Shown here: piece after piece, positions 1-8,524 of the stretch
Numbering within the stretch: the stretch's first letter is position 1
Layout of the letters: each line of letters starts with the position of its first letter
From: Flavobacteriales bacterium
GTDB lineage: Bacteria; Bacteroidota; Bacteroidia; Flavobacteriales_F; PHOS-HE28
Length of the DNA stretch: 64,000 nt
Assembly (NCBI GenBank): GCA_016710965.1
Contig: JADJTW010000015.1
Coordinates: forward strand, 7,780 to 71,779
Direction: 5' to 3'
Position numbers and translations under genes: made by a program
Notes under the pieces: model-generated
Told to the model about the DNA's origin: nothing
Databases searched by the model: none
What the model saw: the letters and a program-made list of their open reading frames with translations, nothing else

Positions 1-1
1 C

Positions 2-1555
2 GACATCATCGATCGTGCCACCACCTTCAGCTATCTCTTCACCTTGTTCGGATTGCTGGCGCTCCTTGCTACCGCCGGGCATTTCGTGGCAAACCGCAAG
101 CTGCCATCCTTGGGCATCGGGTCGAAAGTGCGGGCCGCCCTCGTCCTGTTCGCCATACTTGGATTGGTGTTCTTCGGTATTGGATCGCAACACCTCCTCA
201 CGCGGCAGTTCGAGCAACGCGCCGAGACGGCCAGCCTTGAGAAGGCCCGTTCCGTGCAGAGCGAGCTGCAGCGCCGGATTGGCGACGAGCACATCGCCAA
301 CGACGTGCATGCCACCTATCTGGAGCACATATGCGAGCAGCTCGGAACCACCTTCTTCACGGACATCACCGTGTACGCGCCGGATGGCCGATTACTCGCT
401 TCATCGCGCCCGCAGATGTTCACCAGCGGCCTCTTGGGCCAGCGCATGGACCCGGTGGCATTCGCACGCCTTGCCATCGAAGGCGCGCAAGCCTTCGTGC
501 ATGATGAGCGCATCGGATCCGCAGCCTTCAGTACGGCATATGCGCCTTTGCTGGACAGCCGTGGCGAGACACTTGCTCATATCGCACTGCCGCGCTTCGC
601 CGACCAGTTGCAGCAGGAAGAAGAGCGCGCCGAACTCCTCGTAGCAGTCGTCAATCTCTTCGTGTTGCTCTTCGCGCTCAGCGTGCTACTTGCGGTGTTC
701 ATCAGCAACTGGACGACCCGGCCCCTGGATGTGCTCAAGCGCGCGCTCGCCGGCGTGGCCTTGCGCGGCGCCAACGAACCCATTCGCTACCGTGGCAGGG
801 ATGAGGTGGGCGAGCTCGTTGCCGTGTACAACCGCAAGGTGGAAGAACTGCGAGAGAGCGCAGAGCGGCTTGCGCGTAGCGAACGTGAGAGCGCCTGGAG
901 GGAGATGGCGCGGCAGGTGGCCCACGAGATCAAGAACCCGCTCACGCCCATGAAGCTCGGCATACAGCTGTTCCAACGGTCGTGGGATCCCGCCGCACCC
1001 GATGCGAAAGCGAAGCTGGAGCGATTCAGTACCAGCATGGTGCAGCAGATCGACGCGCTCAATGGCGTAGCTACCGCATTCTCGCAATTCGCACAGATGC
1101 CGAGCGCCTCGCCTGCTGATCTTGACCTGAGCGAGGTGGTACGGGCGGCGGTCGATGTCTTCCACGCGACGCCGGGCATCACCATCGCCCATCGCGAGAG
1201 CGGGCCCTTGCGTGTTCGCGCCGATCGCGAGCACATGCTGCGCACCATCAACAACCTGCTGAAGAACGCGGTGCAGGCGATACCTGAGGGCCGCGAGGGC
1301 AGGATCGAGGTCCTTGCTCGCAGCGATGCATCGTACGCAGTCGTGGAGGTGCGCGACAATGGCACGGGCATTCTGGAAGAGTCGCGTGAGCGGATATTCG
1401 CGCCCAGCTTCACCACCAAGAGCAGCGGCATGGGCCTGGGCCTGGCCATGGTGAAACGCATGGTGGAGCAGGCGGGTGGTACCGTGCGCTTCGAGACGAC
1501 TCCCGGCGAGGGAACATCTTTCTTCGTCACGCTGCCATTGATCGCGGAGAACTGA
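2..1555 (+). CDS. NtrY-like sensor histidine kinase (5' end outside window)
   Basis: The frame is open from base 2, so the true start lies upstream; a TTG at 44 is only an internal codon. The visible part starts in a membrane segment, followed by a periplasmic stretch of about 150 residues, a second membrane helix (roughly residues 205-230) and a HAMP linker. The dimerisation and phosphoacceptor box reads AHEIKNPLTPMKL, a form typical of NtrY-type kinases. The C-terminal HATPase domain has the N box (NNLLKNAVQAI), a DNGTGI G1 box and a GMGLGLAMVK G2 box. It should autophosphorylate on the His of AHEIKNP and pass the phosphate to a response regulator that is not in this window. Family assignment is firm; the signal sensed is unknown. 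Confidence 0.9.
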   Translation, partial: DIIDRATTFSYLFTLFGLLALLATAGHFVANRKLPSLGIGSKVRAALVLFAILGLVFFGIGSQHLLTRQFEQRAETASLEKARSVQSELQRRIGDEHIANDVHATYLEHICEQLGTTFFTDITVYAPDGRLLASSRPQMFTSGLLGQRMDPVAFARLAIEGAQAFVHDERIGSAAFSTAYAPLLDSRGETLAHIALPRFADQLQQEEERAELLVAVVNLFVLLFALSVLLAVFISNWTTRPLDVLKRALAGVALRGANEPIRYRGRDEVGELVAVYNRKVEELRESAERLARSERESAWREMARQVAHEIKNPLTPMKLGIQLFQRSWDPAAPDAKAKLERFSTSMVQQIDALNGVATAFSQFAQMPSASPADLDLSEVVRAAVDVFHATPGITIAHRESGPLRVRADREHMLRTINNLLKNAVQAIPEGREGRIEVLARSDASYAVVEVRDNGTGILEESRERIFAPSFTTKSSGMGLGLAMVKRMVEQAGGTVRFETTPGEGTSFFVTLPLIAEN

Positions 1556-1565
1556 ACAGGAGGAA

Positions 1566-1645
1566 CCAAGGCGCATGCAGACACAGACGGCGCGCGGAAA
1601 TCCTCGTGGGCGATCCTGCGTTCTCTGCGCTTCTGCGTGAAAAAC
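1566..1645. repeat. Imperfect palindromic intergenic repeat, copy 1 (degenerate)
   Basis: A left arm around 1571-1594 (gcgcatgcagacacagacgg) faces a right arm around 1619-1639 (ttctctgcgcttctgcgtg). The arms are imperfect reverse complements. The right arm ends in gtgaaaaa, as does the copy at 4776-4844. This is the weakest of three copies in the first 5 kb. Confidence 0.55.
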
Positions 1646-1684
1646 TCCTCCCACACCCGTCTCTGCGAGCCGCTCAACCGCCGA

Positions 1685-1692
1685 TACATTTG
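1685..1692 (+). promoter_or_regulatory. -7 box TACATTTG before enoyl-CoA hydratase
   Basis: This is a perfect TAnnTTTG Bacteroidota -7 box lying exactly 4 nt before the ATG at 1697. No TTG is seen at the usual -33 distance. The spacing would put transcription start at or near the A of ATG, giving a leaderless message. Confidence 0.5.
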
Positions 1693-1696
1693 ACCG

Positions 1697-2479
1697 ATGT
1701 CCTACACGAACCTTTTGGTGACCGATGCCGACGGTATCCGTACCATCACCATCAACCGGCCCGATCAGCTCAACGCGCTCAACCGTGCGACCATCGCCGA
1801 ACTGGACCAAGCGCTTACGGAAACCGATGCCGACAAGAGCATCCGCGTTCTCATTATAACCGGTAGTGGAATGAAGGCTTTCGTTGCGGGTGCGGACATC
1901 AAGGAGTTCGCCCACTTCAGTGTTCCTGAAGGCAAAGCGCTGAGCGCCGATGGCCAGAAGAAACTCTTCGATCATGTGGAAACCATGAGCAAGCCGGTGA
2001 TCGCAGCCGTGAACGGCTTTGCGCTAGGCGGTGGCTTGGAACTGGCGATGAGCTGCCACGTTCGCCTAGCGAGCGACAACGCCAGGATGGGCTTGCCGGA
2101 AGTCTCACTTGGTGTGATCCCCGGCTACGGCGGTACGCAACGTTTGGCGCGCCTCGTTGCCAAGGGCAAGGCGATGGAGATGATCCTATCCGCCGGAATG
2201 ATCGACGCGAACGATGCACTGCAATGGGGACTGGTGAACCGCGTTGTACCGCAGGACCAATTGCTCTCCACCGCAGTCGAGCTTGCCACACGCATCATGA
2301 AGAACTCCCCCACCGCCCTCGCCGCCGCCATCCGCGCGGTGAACGCCGGCTACGAGCCGGGCGTGAACGGCATGCAACGCGAGATCGAGGAGTTCGGCAA
2401 GTGCTTCGGCACGGCGGACTTCAAGGAGGGCACGAGCGCGTTCATGGAAAAGCGGAAGGCAGAGTTCCGCGGGGAGTAA
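1697..2479 (+). CDS. Enoyl-CoA hydratase/isomerase family protein
   Basis: At 260 aa this has full length for the crotonase family. It adds water across 2-trans-enoyl-CoA in beta-oxidation or related acyl-CoA pathways in the cytoplasm. The oxyanion-hole stretch (FVAGADIKEF) and the GGGLELAMSC helix are clear. Both catalytic acids of true hydratases are present: the Glu in GGGLELAM and the Glu in GLPEVSLGVIPG, followed by the family signature GYGGTQRL. The ATG at 1697 is preceded by a TACATTTG box at 1685-1692. No other fatty-acid gene is adjacent, so the exact substrate cannot be inferred from context. Confidence 0.93.
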   Translation: MSYTNLLVTDADGIRTITINRPDQLNALNRATIAELDQALTETDADKSIRVLIITGSGMKAFVAGADIKEFAHFSVPEGKALSADGQKKLFDHVETMSKPVIAAVNGFALGGGLELAMSCHVRLASDNARMGLPEVSLGVIPGYGGTQRLARLVAKGKAMEMILSAGMIDANDALQWGLVNRVVPQDQLLSTAVELATRIMKNSPTALAAAIRAVNAGYEPGVNGMQREIEEFGKCFGTADFKEGTSAFMEKRKAEFRGE

Positions 2480-2567
2480 TCCACAGATGCCACAGATGAC
2501 GCAGATGGATTACCGAGCGAACGCCTTTCTGGGCGTTCTATCTGTGTCATCTGCGCCATCTGTGGAT
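2479..2567. repeat. Imperfect palindromic intergenic repeat, copy 2
   Basis: The left arm 2479-2505 and right arm 2541-2567 are reverse complements at about 24 of 27 positions. A second stem (GAACGCC 2519-2525 with GGCGTTC 2532-2538) lies inside. The left arm starts in the stop codon of the hydratase gene and the right arm ends 8 nt before the TTG start of the flippase. It could act as a terminator or mRNA stabiliser as well as a mobile repeat. Confidence 0.75.
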
Positions 2568-2575
2568 GATTTGCT

Positions 2576-4063
2576 TTGAGCGCCCTCCGCAAACTCGCCG
2601 GTCAAACAGCCATCTACGGGCTGAGCAGCATCGTTGCGCGCTTCCTCAATTTCCTGCTCACGCCACTGTACACGAGCAAAGCGGTCTTCGCGCCCGATGA
2701 CTACGGCGTGATCACCTACTTCCTCGGCTGGGCCGCTTTCCTCAACATCGTCCTCAGCTTCGGCATGGAGACGACCTTCTTCCGCTACGCCACGAGGAAG
2801 GATATCGATCAGCCTCGCGCGTACGGCACGGCCTTCCACATCGTCGCCTTCATCTCGCTTGTGTTCACGGCCATGGTCGCGCTCTTCGCAACACCCATTG
2901 CCAACGGAATGGGCTACGGCGCGTTCGCGAGTTCCGTGCTGATGCTCGGCATCACCCTTGGCCTCGATGCCATCACCGCCATCCCCATGGCGCGCTTGCG
3001 GCAGGAGAACCGCGCATGGCGCTTCGTGTTCATCAACGCGATGAACGTGGGCGTGAACATCGTCCTCAGCCTCTTCTTCCTCGCCTACTGCATGCCCAAG
3101 TACAATGCGGGCGAAAGCAACGCGCTGATCGATGCGGTGTACGATCCAACGTTCGGCGTGGGCTACGTCTTCCTCGCTTATCTCGTCGCAAGCATCGTGA
3201 AGGCACTTCTACTGCTTCCTCAGTGGCCATCGATCTCGCTGCGTGATCCCGCCTTGGTGAGGCCGATGCTTGTCTTCGCCGCGCCGCTGGTGCTAGCCGG
3301 TCTCGCTGGCATGGTGAACGAGATGGGCAGTCGTGTGCTGTTGAAGTACTTGCTCCCCGCCGAGACCGCCGATGCGCAGCTCGGTGTCTTCGGCGCATGC
3401 TACAAATTGGCGGTGCTCATCACGCTCTTCATCCAGGCCTTCCGTTTCGCGGCGGAGCCCTTCTTCTTCAGCCGCGCGCACGATCCCAAGGGCAAGGAAA
3501 CTTTTGCGCGCATCAACAACCTCTTCGTGGCGTTCTGCATGAGCGCCTTCCTGGTGGTGATGCTCTTCCTCGATGTCTTCAAATGGTTCATCCCGAACCC
3601 CGCGTATTGGGAGGGGCTGCGCATCGTGCCCATCATCATGCTGGCGAACGTCTTCCTCGGCATTTACTACAACCAGAGCGTATGGTACAAGGTCACCGAT
3701 CGCACGCGCGTGGCTGGGACCATTGCGCTTGTTGGCGCTGCGCTCACGCTCTTTGGCAACCTGGCGCTGGTGCCCTGGCTCGGCTACATGGGCAGCGCGT
3801 GGGCCACGCTCATCTGCTATGCCGTCATGGCCGCGATCAGCTACGTCTGGGGGCAGAAGCACTGGCCGGTGCCGTACAACGTGGGGCGAGTGCTGATTTA
3901 CATGGCTGGGGCGGTCTTCATCTGGTGGGGGATCGAACAGCTTCCGATCGCCGGGGTATTGAGCTATGCTGTCCGCGCCCTTGGACTATTGGTGTTTGTC
4001 GGGCTTATGTGGAAGACCGAGGGAGCCGTCATCAAAACGGCTTCGAGCCACGCGCGCTCATGA
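2576..4063 (+). CDS. Polysaccharide/oligosaccharide flippase (Wzx/MATE-like)
   Basis: This 495-aa integral membrane protein has about 12-14 hydrophobic helices. The N-terminus (LAGQTAIYGLSSIVARFLN) is typical of Bacteroidota polysaccharide biosynthesis flippases of the MOP superfamily, which move lipid-linked glycans across the inner membrane. The start is a TTG at 2576, chosen because translation right after it matches the conserved family N-terminus. The gene is followed with an ATGA overlap by a small membrane reading frame and then dut. A sugar nucleotidyltransferase at 4860 fits a glycan pathway. The substrate cannot be told from sequence. Confidence 0.85.
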   Translation: MSALRKLAGQTAIYGLSSIVARFLNFLLTPLYTSKAVFAPDDYGVITYFLGWAAFLNIVLSFGMETTFFRYATRKDIDQPRAYGTAFHIVAFISLVFTAMVALFATPIANGMGYGAFASSVLMLGITLGLDAITAIPMARLRQENRAWRFVFINAMNVGVNIVLSLFFLAYCMPKYNAGESNALIDAVYDPTFGVGYVFLAYLVASIVKALLLLPQWPSISLRDPALVRPMLVFAAPLVLAGLAGMVNEMGSRVLLKYLLPAETADAQLGVFGACYKLAVLITLFIQAFRFAAEPFFFSRAHDPKGKETFARINNLFVAFCMSAFLVVMLFLDVFKWFIPNPAYWEGLRIVPIIMLANVFLGIYYNQSVWYKVTDRTRVAGTIALVGAALTLFGNLALVPWLGYMGSAWATLICYAVMAAISYVWGQKHWPVPYNVGRVLIYMAGAVFIWWGIEQLPIAGVLSYAVRALGLLVFVGLMWKTEGAVIKTASSHARS

Positions 4064-4269
4064 AGAAAGTCGTTGCTGTACTTGGACTGATCGCTGCATT
4101 GCCGCTCTCTCTGTTCGCTGTTCGCGGCCTCGCAATCGGCTTTGTCTCCCTCTTGAAGCGTGGTGCATACGAGATCTAGTACGAAGTCTTCACTCTGGTC
4201 ATAGCACTGCTCGCCGGTGCTTTCGTCTTTTATCTCATTCGTTGGTGTGTGCGGGCCTTACGCACCTGA
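4060..4269 (+). pseudogene. Small two-helix membrane protein with in-frame amber stop
   Basis: An ATG at 4060 overlaps the flippase stop (ATGA). The frame runs 39 codons, starting MKKVVAVLGLIAALPLSLFA, and hits TAG at 4177-4179. It then stays open for 29 more codons (YEVFTLVIALLAGAF...) to a TGA at 4267-4269 that overlaps the dut ATG. Both halves look like membrane helices, and the overlaps at each end argue for one original 69-codon gene in the operon. One C-to-T change (CAG to TAG) would explain the break. Alternatives are a sequencing error or a truly short 39-aa product. No family is recognised. Confidence 0.5.
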
Positions 4270-4751
4270 TGTCGAAGTTTGACCCCATGAATGAGGTTTC
4301 AGCTCCGATCCGAGCGGTGTCCGTCCGCATCGTGAATAAAGGCAAGCACCCCCTTCCCTCCTACGCCACCGAGCATAGCGCAGGCATGGACCTCCGCGCC
4401 AACCTCGACGCGCCGATCGTCCTTGCTCCCGGCCAGCGCGCATTGATACCGACCGGTCTCTTCTTGGAACTTCCCGAAGGCACCGAGGCCCAAGTGCGTC
4501 CCCGCAGCGGGTTGGCTTTCAAGCATGGAGTCACGGTCCTCAATGCGCCGGGCACCATCGACGCCGATTACCGAGGCGAGGTCGGAGTGTTGCTTATCAA
4601 CCAGGGCCAGGAACCTTTTGAGGTGAAGGACGGGGAGCGCGTTGCCCAATTGGTGGTGGCGCGCTACGTCCGGGTCGGCTTCGTGGAAGTTGCTGACTTG
4701 AACACGTCAGAACGCGGTGCTGGAGGCTTCGGGCACACTGGAACAAATTGA
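4269..4751 (+). CDS. dut: dUTP diphosphatase
   Basis: This 160-aa protein is complete for the trimeric dUTPase family. It hydrolyses dUTP to dUMP and PPi, which keeps uracil out of DNA and feeds thymidylate synthesis. All five motifs are visible in order: AGMDLRA (1), PRSGLAFKHG (2), GTIDADYRGEVGV (3, with the catalytic Asp), ERVAQLVV (4) and the flexible glycine arm RGAGGFGHTG (5). The ATG at 4269 overlaps the upstream stop. An alternative ATG at 4287 would remove six residues ahead of the conserved core. It is co-directional with the flippase and nucleotidyltransferase. Confidence 0.95.
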   Translation: MSKFDPMNEVSAPIRAVSVRIVNKGKHPLPSYATEHSAGMDLRANLDAPIVLAPGQRALIPTGLFLELPEGTEAQVRPRSGLAFKHGVTVLNAPGTIDADYRGEVGVLLINQGQEPFEVKDGERVAQLVVARYVRVGFVEVADLNTSERGAGGFGHTGTN

Positions 4752-4775
4752 AGACCTTCGTGCCCGATCCATTCC

Positions 4776-4844
4776 CCACGGAGGCACAGAGGGCACAGAG
4801 CAGAAAAGTCCATGGGATTTCTCTGTGTCTCCGTGCCTCTGTGG
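4776..4844. repeat. Imperfect palindromic intergenic repeat, copy 3
   Basis: The left arm 4776-4800 and right arm 4821-4844 are near reverse complements, with three mismatches and a one-base bulge. A short inner AGAAA/TTTCT stem surrounds a ccatgg centre. The arms share the cacagag/ctctgtg vocabulary of copy 2, and the downstream gtgaaaaa matches copy 1. It fills the gap between dut and the nucleotidyltransferase. Confidence 0.75.
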
Positions 4845-4859
4845 TGAAAAAGAACTGAG

Positions 4860-5867
4860 ATGAAGATCATCGTCCCCATGGCGGGAATGGGCAAGCGGAT
4901 GCGACCGCACACCCACACCACCGCCAAGCCCTTGCTGCCCATCGCGGGCAAGCCCATCGTACAACGCCTCGTAGAGGACCTGGCCGCCGTGGCCGGCGAG
5001 CCCGTGGAAGAGGTGGCCTACGTCGTCCACCCCAGCTTCGGGGTGAAGGTGGAGAATGAACTGGTCGCCATCGCCAAGAGCATTGGTGCGAAAGGAACGA
5101 TCCACTACCAGGAGGTGGCCCTGGGCACCGCGCACGCCATCCTCTGCGCGGAGAAGGCGCTTAGCGGCCGCATCATCGTGGCCTTCGCCGACACGCTCTT
5201 CCGCGCCCAACTGAAGCTCGACAAGGATTGCGACGGCGTGATCTGGGTGAACAAGGTGGAGGATCCGCGGGCCTTCGGCGTGGTGAAGCTCGATGACGAT
5301 GGCGTCATCACCGAGTTCGTGGAGAAGCCGCAGCAGTTCGTGAGCGACCTCGCCATCATCGGCATCTACTACTTCGGCGACGGCGAGCATCTGCGCAAGG
5401 AAATGCAGTGGCTCATCGACAACGACGTGAAGGACAAGGGCGAGTACCAGCTCACCAACGCCATGGAGAACATGAAGCAGAAGGGCGCTCGCTTCAAGGC
5501 CGGTAGTGTGGACGTGTGGATGGATTGCGGCAACAAGAACGCGATGGTGGACACGAACACGAAAGTGCTCGGCTACCTGAAGGGCGATGCCTCCCTGTCG
5601 GGCGCGAGCCTGCAGAGCACCAACAGCCAGGTGGTGCAGCCCTGCTACGTCGGCAGCAACGTGGAGCTGATCAATTGTGTAGTCGGACCGAACGTTTCCC
5701 TAGGCGATGGTGTACGGGTGGTGAGCAGCGTGATAAGCGATTCGATCATCGGGGCGAAAAGCGAAGTGCTCGGAGCTGTGGTACGCAACAGCATGGTGGG
5801 CGAGCGTGCCATCGTTCGCGGCCATCCCTTCGAACTGAGCATCGGCGACGACAGCACCGTAGGCTGA
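4860..5867 (+). CDS. Sugar-phosphate nucleotidyltransferase with left-handed beta-helix tail
   Basis: This 335-aa enzyme has the N-terminal signature MAGMGKRMRPHTHTTAKPLL, the GxGxRxxPxTxxxxKPLL motif that binds nucleotide and metal in NDP-sugar pyrophosphorylases. Later come VAFADTLF, near the sugar site, and VDVWMDCGN. From about residue 240 the sequence shows hexapeptide-like repeats (VGSNVELINCVVGPNVSLGD) typical of a left-handed beta-helix. It probably activates a hexose-1-phosphate for glycan synthesis, which suits the upstream flippase. Whether it uses dTTP, GTP or UTP cannot be decided. Confidence 0.88.
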   Translation: MKIIVPMAGMGKRMRPHTHTTAKPLLPIAGKPIVQRLVEDLAAVAGEPVEEVAYVVHPSFGVKVENELVAIAKSIGAKGTIHYQEVALGTAHAILCAEKALSGRIIVAFADTLFRAQLKLDKDCDGVIWVNKVEDPRAFGVVKLDDDGVITEFVEKPQQFVSDLAIIGIYYFGDGEHLRKEMQWLIDNDVKDKGEYQLTNAMENMKQKGARFKAGSVDVWMDCGNKNAMVDTNTKVLGYLKGDASLSGASLQSTNSQVVQPCYVGSNVELINCVVGPNVSLGDGVRVVSSVISDSIIGAKSEVLGAVVRNSMVGERAIVRGHPFELSIGDDSTVG

Positions 5868-5873
5868 GCACTT

Positions 5874-7640
5874 GTGAACATGCGCGCCACCCTTCTGATC
5901 CTGCCCTTCCTGCTCGCCGCTTGCGGCGGTGCGAAGCACGCCGCGGACACCCCTCCCATGGACCACGAGGGCGGCCGAGCCATGGCCGCCGCGCCGGACA
6001 AGCGCGCGGAGGTGATGCGGCTATTCATGGAAGCCACTCAGGCTCGCCTGGGCGGGAATATCCCCAAGGCCATCCTGCTTTATCACCAGTGCCTCAAGGC
6101 CGATCCGCAGAACGCGGCGTCCATGTTCGAGCTGGCCAAGCTCTACCACCAATCGCAGCGCTTCGAGCAAGCTGTTGGCCTGGCGAAACAAGCCGTGGCG
6201 ACGGATGGTGAGAACATCTGGTACCGATTCCTCCTGGCCGACCTCTACCGGCAGAACAACCAGATGGACAATGCCGTGGGCGTGTATCGCGGCATCGTGC
6301 AGCAGTGGCCCGATCGCTACGAAGTATACCTGGACATGGCCGCGGCCCAAGCCTACGGCGGCAAGGTGAGCGACGCCCTGAAGACTTACGCCGAAACAGA
6401 GAAGCGATTCGGGCTTGGCGAGGAGCTCATCGGGCATGAGTTCGGCGTACTGATGGAGCACAGTCTCTATGAGGATGCGGAGAAGCTGGTGCTGCGAGCC
6501 ATCGCCGCTCACCCCAGCGATCCGCACTATGTGGGCATGCTCGCCGATCTGTACGATCAACAGGGCATGGACGAGAAGGCGCTTGCGAAATACCAGGAGG
6601 CGCTCGCGCTAGACCCCGGCAACAGCATGCTGCGCATCGCGCTGGCCGAGCATTACTACGGCGCGGGCCGCTCCGACGATGCCTACCGCGAGCTGGGCGA
6701 AGCCTTCATGGACCCCGAGCTCGACATCGACAGCAAGATGCAGGTGCTCATCAGCTTCTTCGAGATGACCGAGCGCGAGGGAGAGAAGCCGGGCGATCGC
6801 GCGGACTTGATCCAGCGCTCGTACACCCTCATCGGCACCCTGGAACGCGCGCACCCCGAGAGCGGCAAGCCGCACACCATCCACGGCGACTTCCTGCTGC
6901 GCGATGGCAAGGTCGCTGAAGCGCGCGATGAGTTCCGAAAGGCGTTGGCACTGGAGAAGGACCGCTACCCCATACACATGCAAGTGCTGCAGCTCGACCT
7001 GCAACTGGGCGACCACGCGACGTTGGCGATGGACGCCGACAACACCATCGATCTCTTCCCGACCGCGCCCGAGCCCTATCTCTACAAGGGTATCGGCCTC
7101 TCGCAAACAGGACGCTTCGCCGAGGCGGAAGAAGCCTTGATCACCGGTCGCGACCTCGTGGTGGACAACCCCGCGCTCACCGCGCAATTCTGGAGCAGCC
7201 TGGGCGAGAGCTACAACGACGCAAAGGAGTACGCGAAGAGCGACCAAGCCTATGACCGCTCGCTTGCACTGGTGCCCGATGACCCCAACACACTGAACAA
7301 CTACGCCTATTACCTGAGCTTGCGCGGAGAGAACCTTGACAAGGCCGAGCGCATGAGCAAGCGGTCCAACGAGTTGGCGCCGGGCCAGCCGAGCTACCAG
7401 GACACCTATGCCTGGGTGCTCTTCCGATCGAAGAAATACGCCGATGCGCGCGTATGGATGGAGAAGGCCATTGCGGGATCGCCCGAGCCCAATGGCGAAC
7501 TGCTGGAGCACTACGGTGATATCCTCTTCGAATTGGGCAAGACTGCCGACGCGCTGGAGCAATGGAAGAAGGCGAAGGCGCGCGGAGGCACGAGCGAGAC
7601 CATCGATCGCAAGATCAACGAAGGCCGTCGCGTGGAATGA
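5874..7640 (+). CDS. TPR-repeat lipoprotein
   Basis: This 588-aa protein begins with a lipoprotein signal (LLILPFLLAACGG), with the Cys at about residue 17 as the lipidation site. From residue 40 onward it is built of tetratricopeptide repeats, for example GNIPKAILLYHQCLKADPQN and DEKALAKYQEALALDPGN; about a dozen units can be followed to the C-terminus. It is probably a periplasm- or outer-membrane-facing scaffold. The start may be GTG 5874 or ATG 5880. It is followed with an ATGA overlap by the DUF4292 gene and then an EnvC-like gene, so it likely serves the same envelope process. Confidence 0.85.
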   Translation: MNMRATLLILPFLLAACGGAKHAADTPPMDHEGGRAMAAAPDKRAEVMRLFMEATQARLGGNIPKAILLYHQCLKADPQNAASMFELAKLYHQSQRFEQAVGLAKQAVATDGENIWYRFLLADLYRQNNQMDNAVGVYRGIVQQWPDRYEVYLDMAAAQAYGGKVSDALKTYAETEKRFGLGEELIGHEFGVLMEHSLYEDAEKLVLRAIAAHPSDPHYVGMLADLYDQQGMDEKALAKYQEALALDPGNSMLRIALAEHYYGAGRSDDAYRELGEAFMDPELDIDSKMQVLISFFEMTEREGEKPGDRADLIQRSYTLIGTLERAHPESGKPHTIHGDFLLRDGKVAEARDEFRKALALEKDRYPIHMQVLQLDLQLGDHATLAMDADNTIDLFPTAPEPYLYKGIGLSQTGRFAEAEEALITGRDLVVDNPALTAQFWSSLGESYNDAKEYAKSDQAYDRSLALVPDDPNTLNNYAYYLSLRGENLDKAERMSKRSNELAPGQPSYQDTYAWVLFRSKKYADARVWMEKAIAGSPEPNGELLEHYGDILFELGKTADALEQWKKAKARGGTSETIDRKINEGRRVE

Positions 7641-8524
7641 ACCCATCGAACGCAGCACTGACACTCGTGGTGCTCGCATCCGTCGCGTGCAAGAGCGGCA
7701 GGCCCCTCGTCCTCATCGATCGCGAACTGCCAGCCCGTTCGGGAGATCGGATCCTGGAACGGATGCTTGCGGCCGACACGCTTCATCCGCATTACTACTC
7801 CGCGAAAGCGGGCGTCGACATCACCGTCGGCGAGGAACACAAGAGCTTCAAGGCGCAGGTGCGAAGCGTACGTGATAGCGCCGCCTGGATCAGCGTGGTG
7901 CCCGCACTAGGGATCGAGGTCGCGCGCATACTGCTGACACCGGACAGCTTGAAGATGCTGGACAAGCTGCACGACCAGTACTTCCTCGGCGACACCGCCG
8001 CCGCCAAGCGCAGGTTCGGCCTGCAACCCAGCTTGTCGCTCTTGCAGGAAGCGTTGCTCGGCAAGGCCATCGGCCTGGACCCCGGCGAGAAGTACCGCAG
8101 CGATCGCGAGGACGGCCAGTATGTCCTCACCAGCAAGGAGCGTCGCCGATTCGTCCGCGCGGCCCAGGACATCAGCCCCGGCGATACGCTGGCGCGCGAC
8201 CGTGACATGGGCGAACGGCGCCTGGAGCGCACGCTGCGCCGCGCCGAGGAACGGGAGGCCGTGGTGTTCCGGTATTGGGTGGAGCCCGATGGCTTCAGGG
8301 TGTCGCGCGTGCAGATCGCAGACCTTGTACACGACCAGACGGCCGAGGTGCGTTATGAAGAACGCGGGGGTGCAGAAGTCGGATACCTGCCCTCGCGGAT
8401 CAGCATCACCCTCACCGACTCCGCACGCATTGCCATCGGCACCTTGGACCTCTCGCGCATCGACATCGAAGGCCCCTTGCAGATGAATTTCAAGATCCCT
8501 GAGAGCTATGAGCCGATGCCTTAG
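7637..8524 (+). CDS. DUF4292 family lipoprotein
   Basis: This 295-aa protein has a short hydrophobic signal ending in SVACKSG, giving a lipobox Cys near residue 19. The body matches the Bacteroidota DUF4292 pattern (FKAQVRSVRDSAAWISVVP, LDKLHDQYF). That family is often compared with lipoprotein-carrier folds such as LolA, but its function is not established. The ATG at 7637 overlaps the TPR stop, and its own end overlaps the start of the EnvC-like gene by 17 nt. The conserved adjacency suggests a joint role at the cell envelope. Confidence 0.82.
   Translation: MNPSNAALTLVVLASVACKSGRPLVLIDRELPARSGDRILERMLAADTLHPHYYSAKAGVDITVGEEHKSFKAQVRSVRDSAAWISVVPALGIEVARILLTPDSLKMLDKLHDQYFLGDTAAAKRRFGLQPSLSLLQEALLGKAIGLDPGEKYRSDREDGQYVLTSKERRRFVRAAQDISPGDTLARDRDMGERRLERTLRRAEEREAVVFRYWVEPDGFRVSRVQIADLVHDQTAEVRYEERGGAEVGYLPSRISITLTDSARIAIGTLDLSRIDIEGPLQMNFKIPESYEPMP

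Noticed and set aside
686..1975. Long minus-strand frame (429 aa) opposite the kinase gene and the region after it
   Set aside because: It is a shadow of the kinase gene in GC-rich DNA: it has no domain and crosses the intergenic repeat and the start of the hydratase gene.
4675..4960. Short minus-strand protein containing FHHRGTETQRNPMDFS
   Set aside because: This is a translation of the palindromic repeat at 4776-4844, not a gene.
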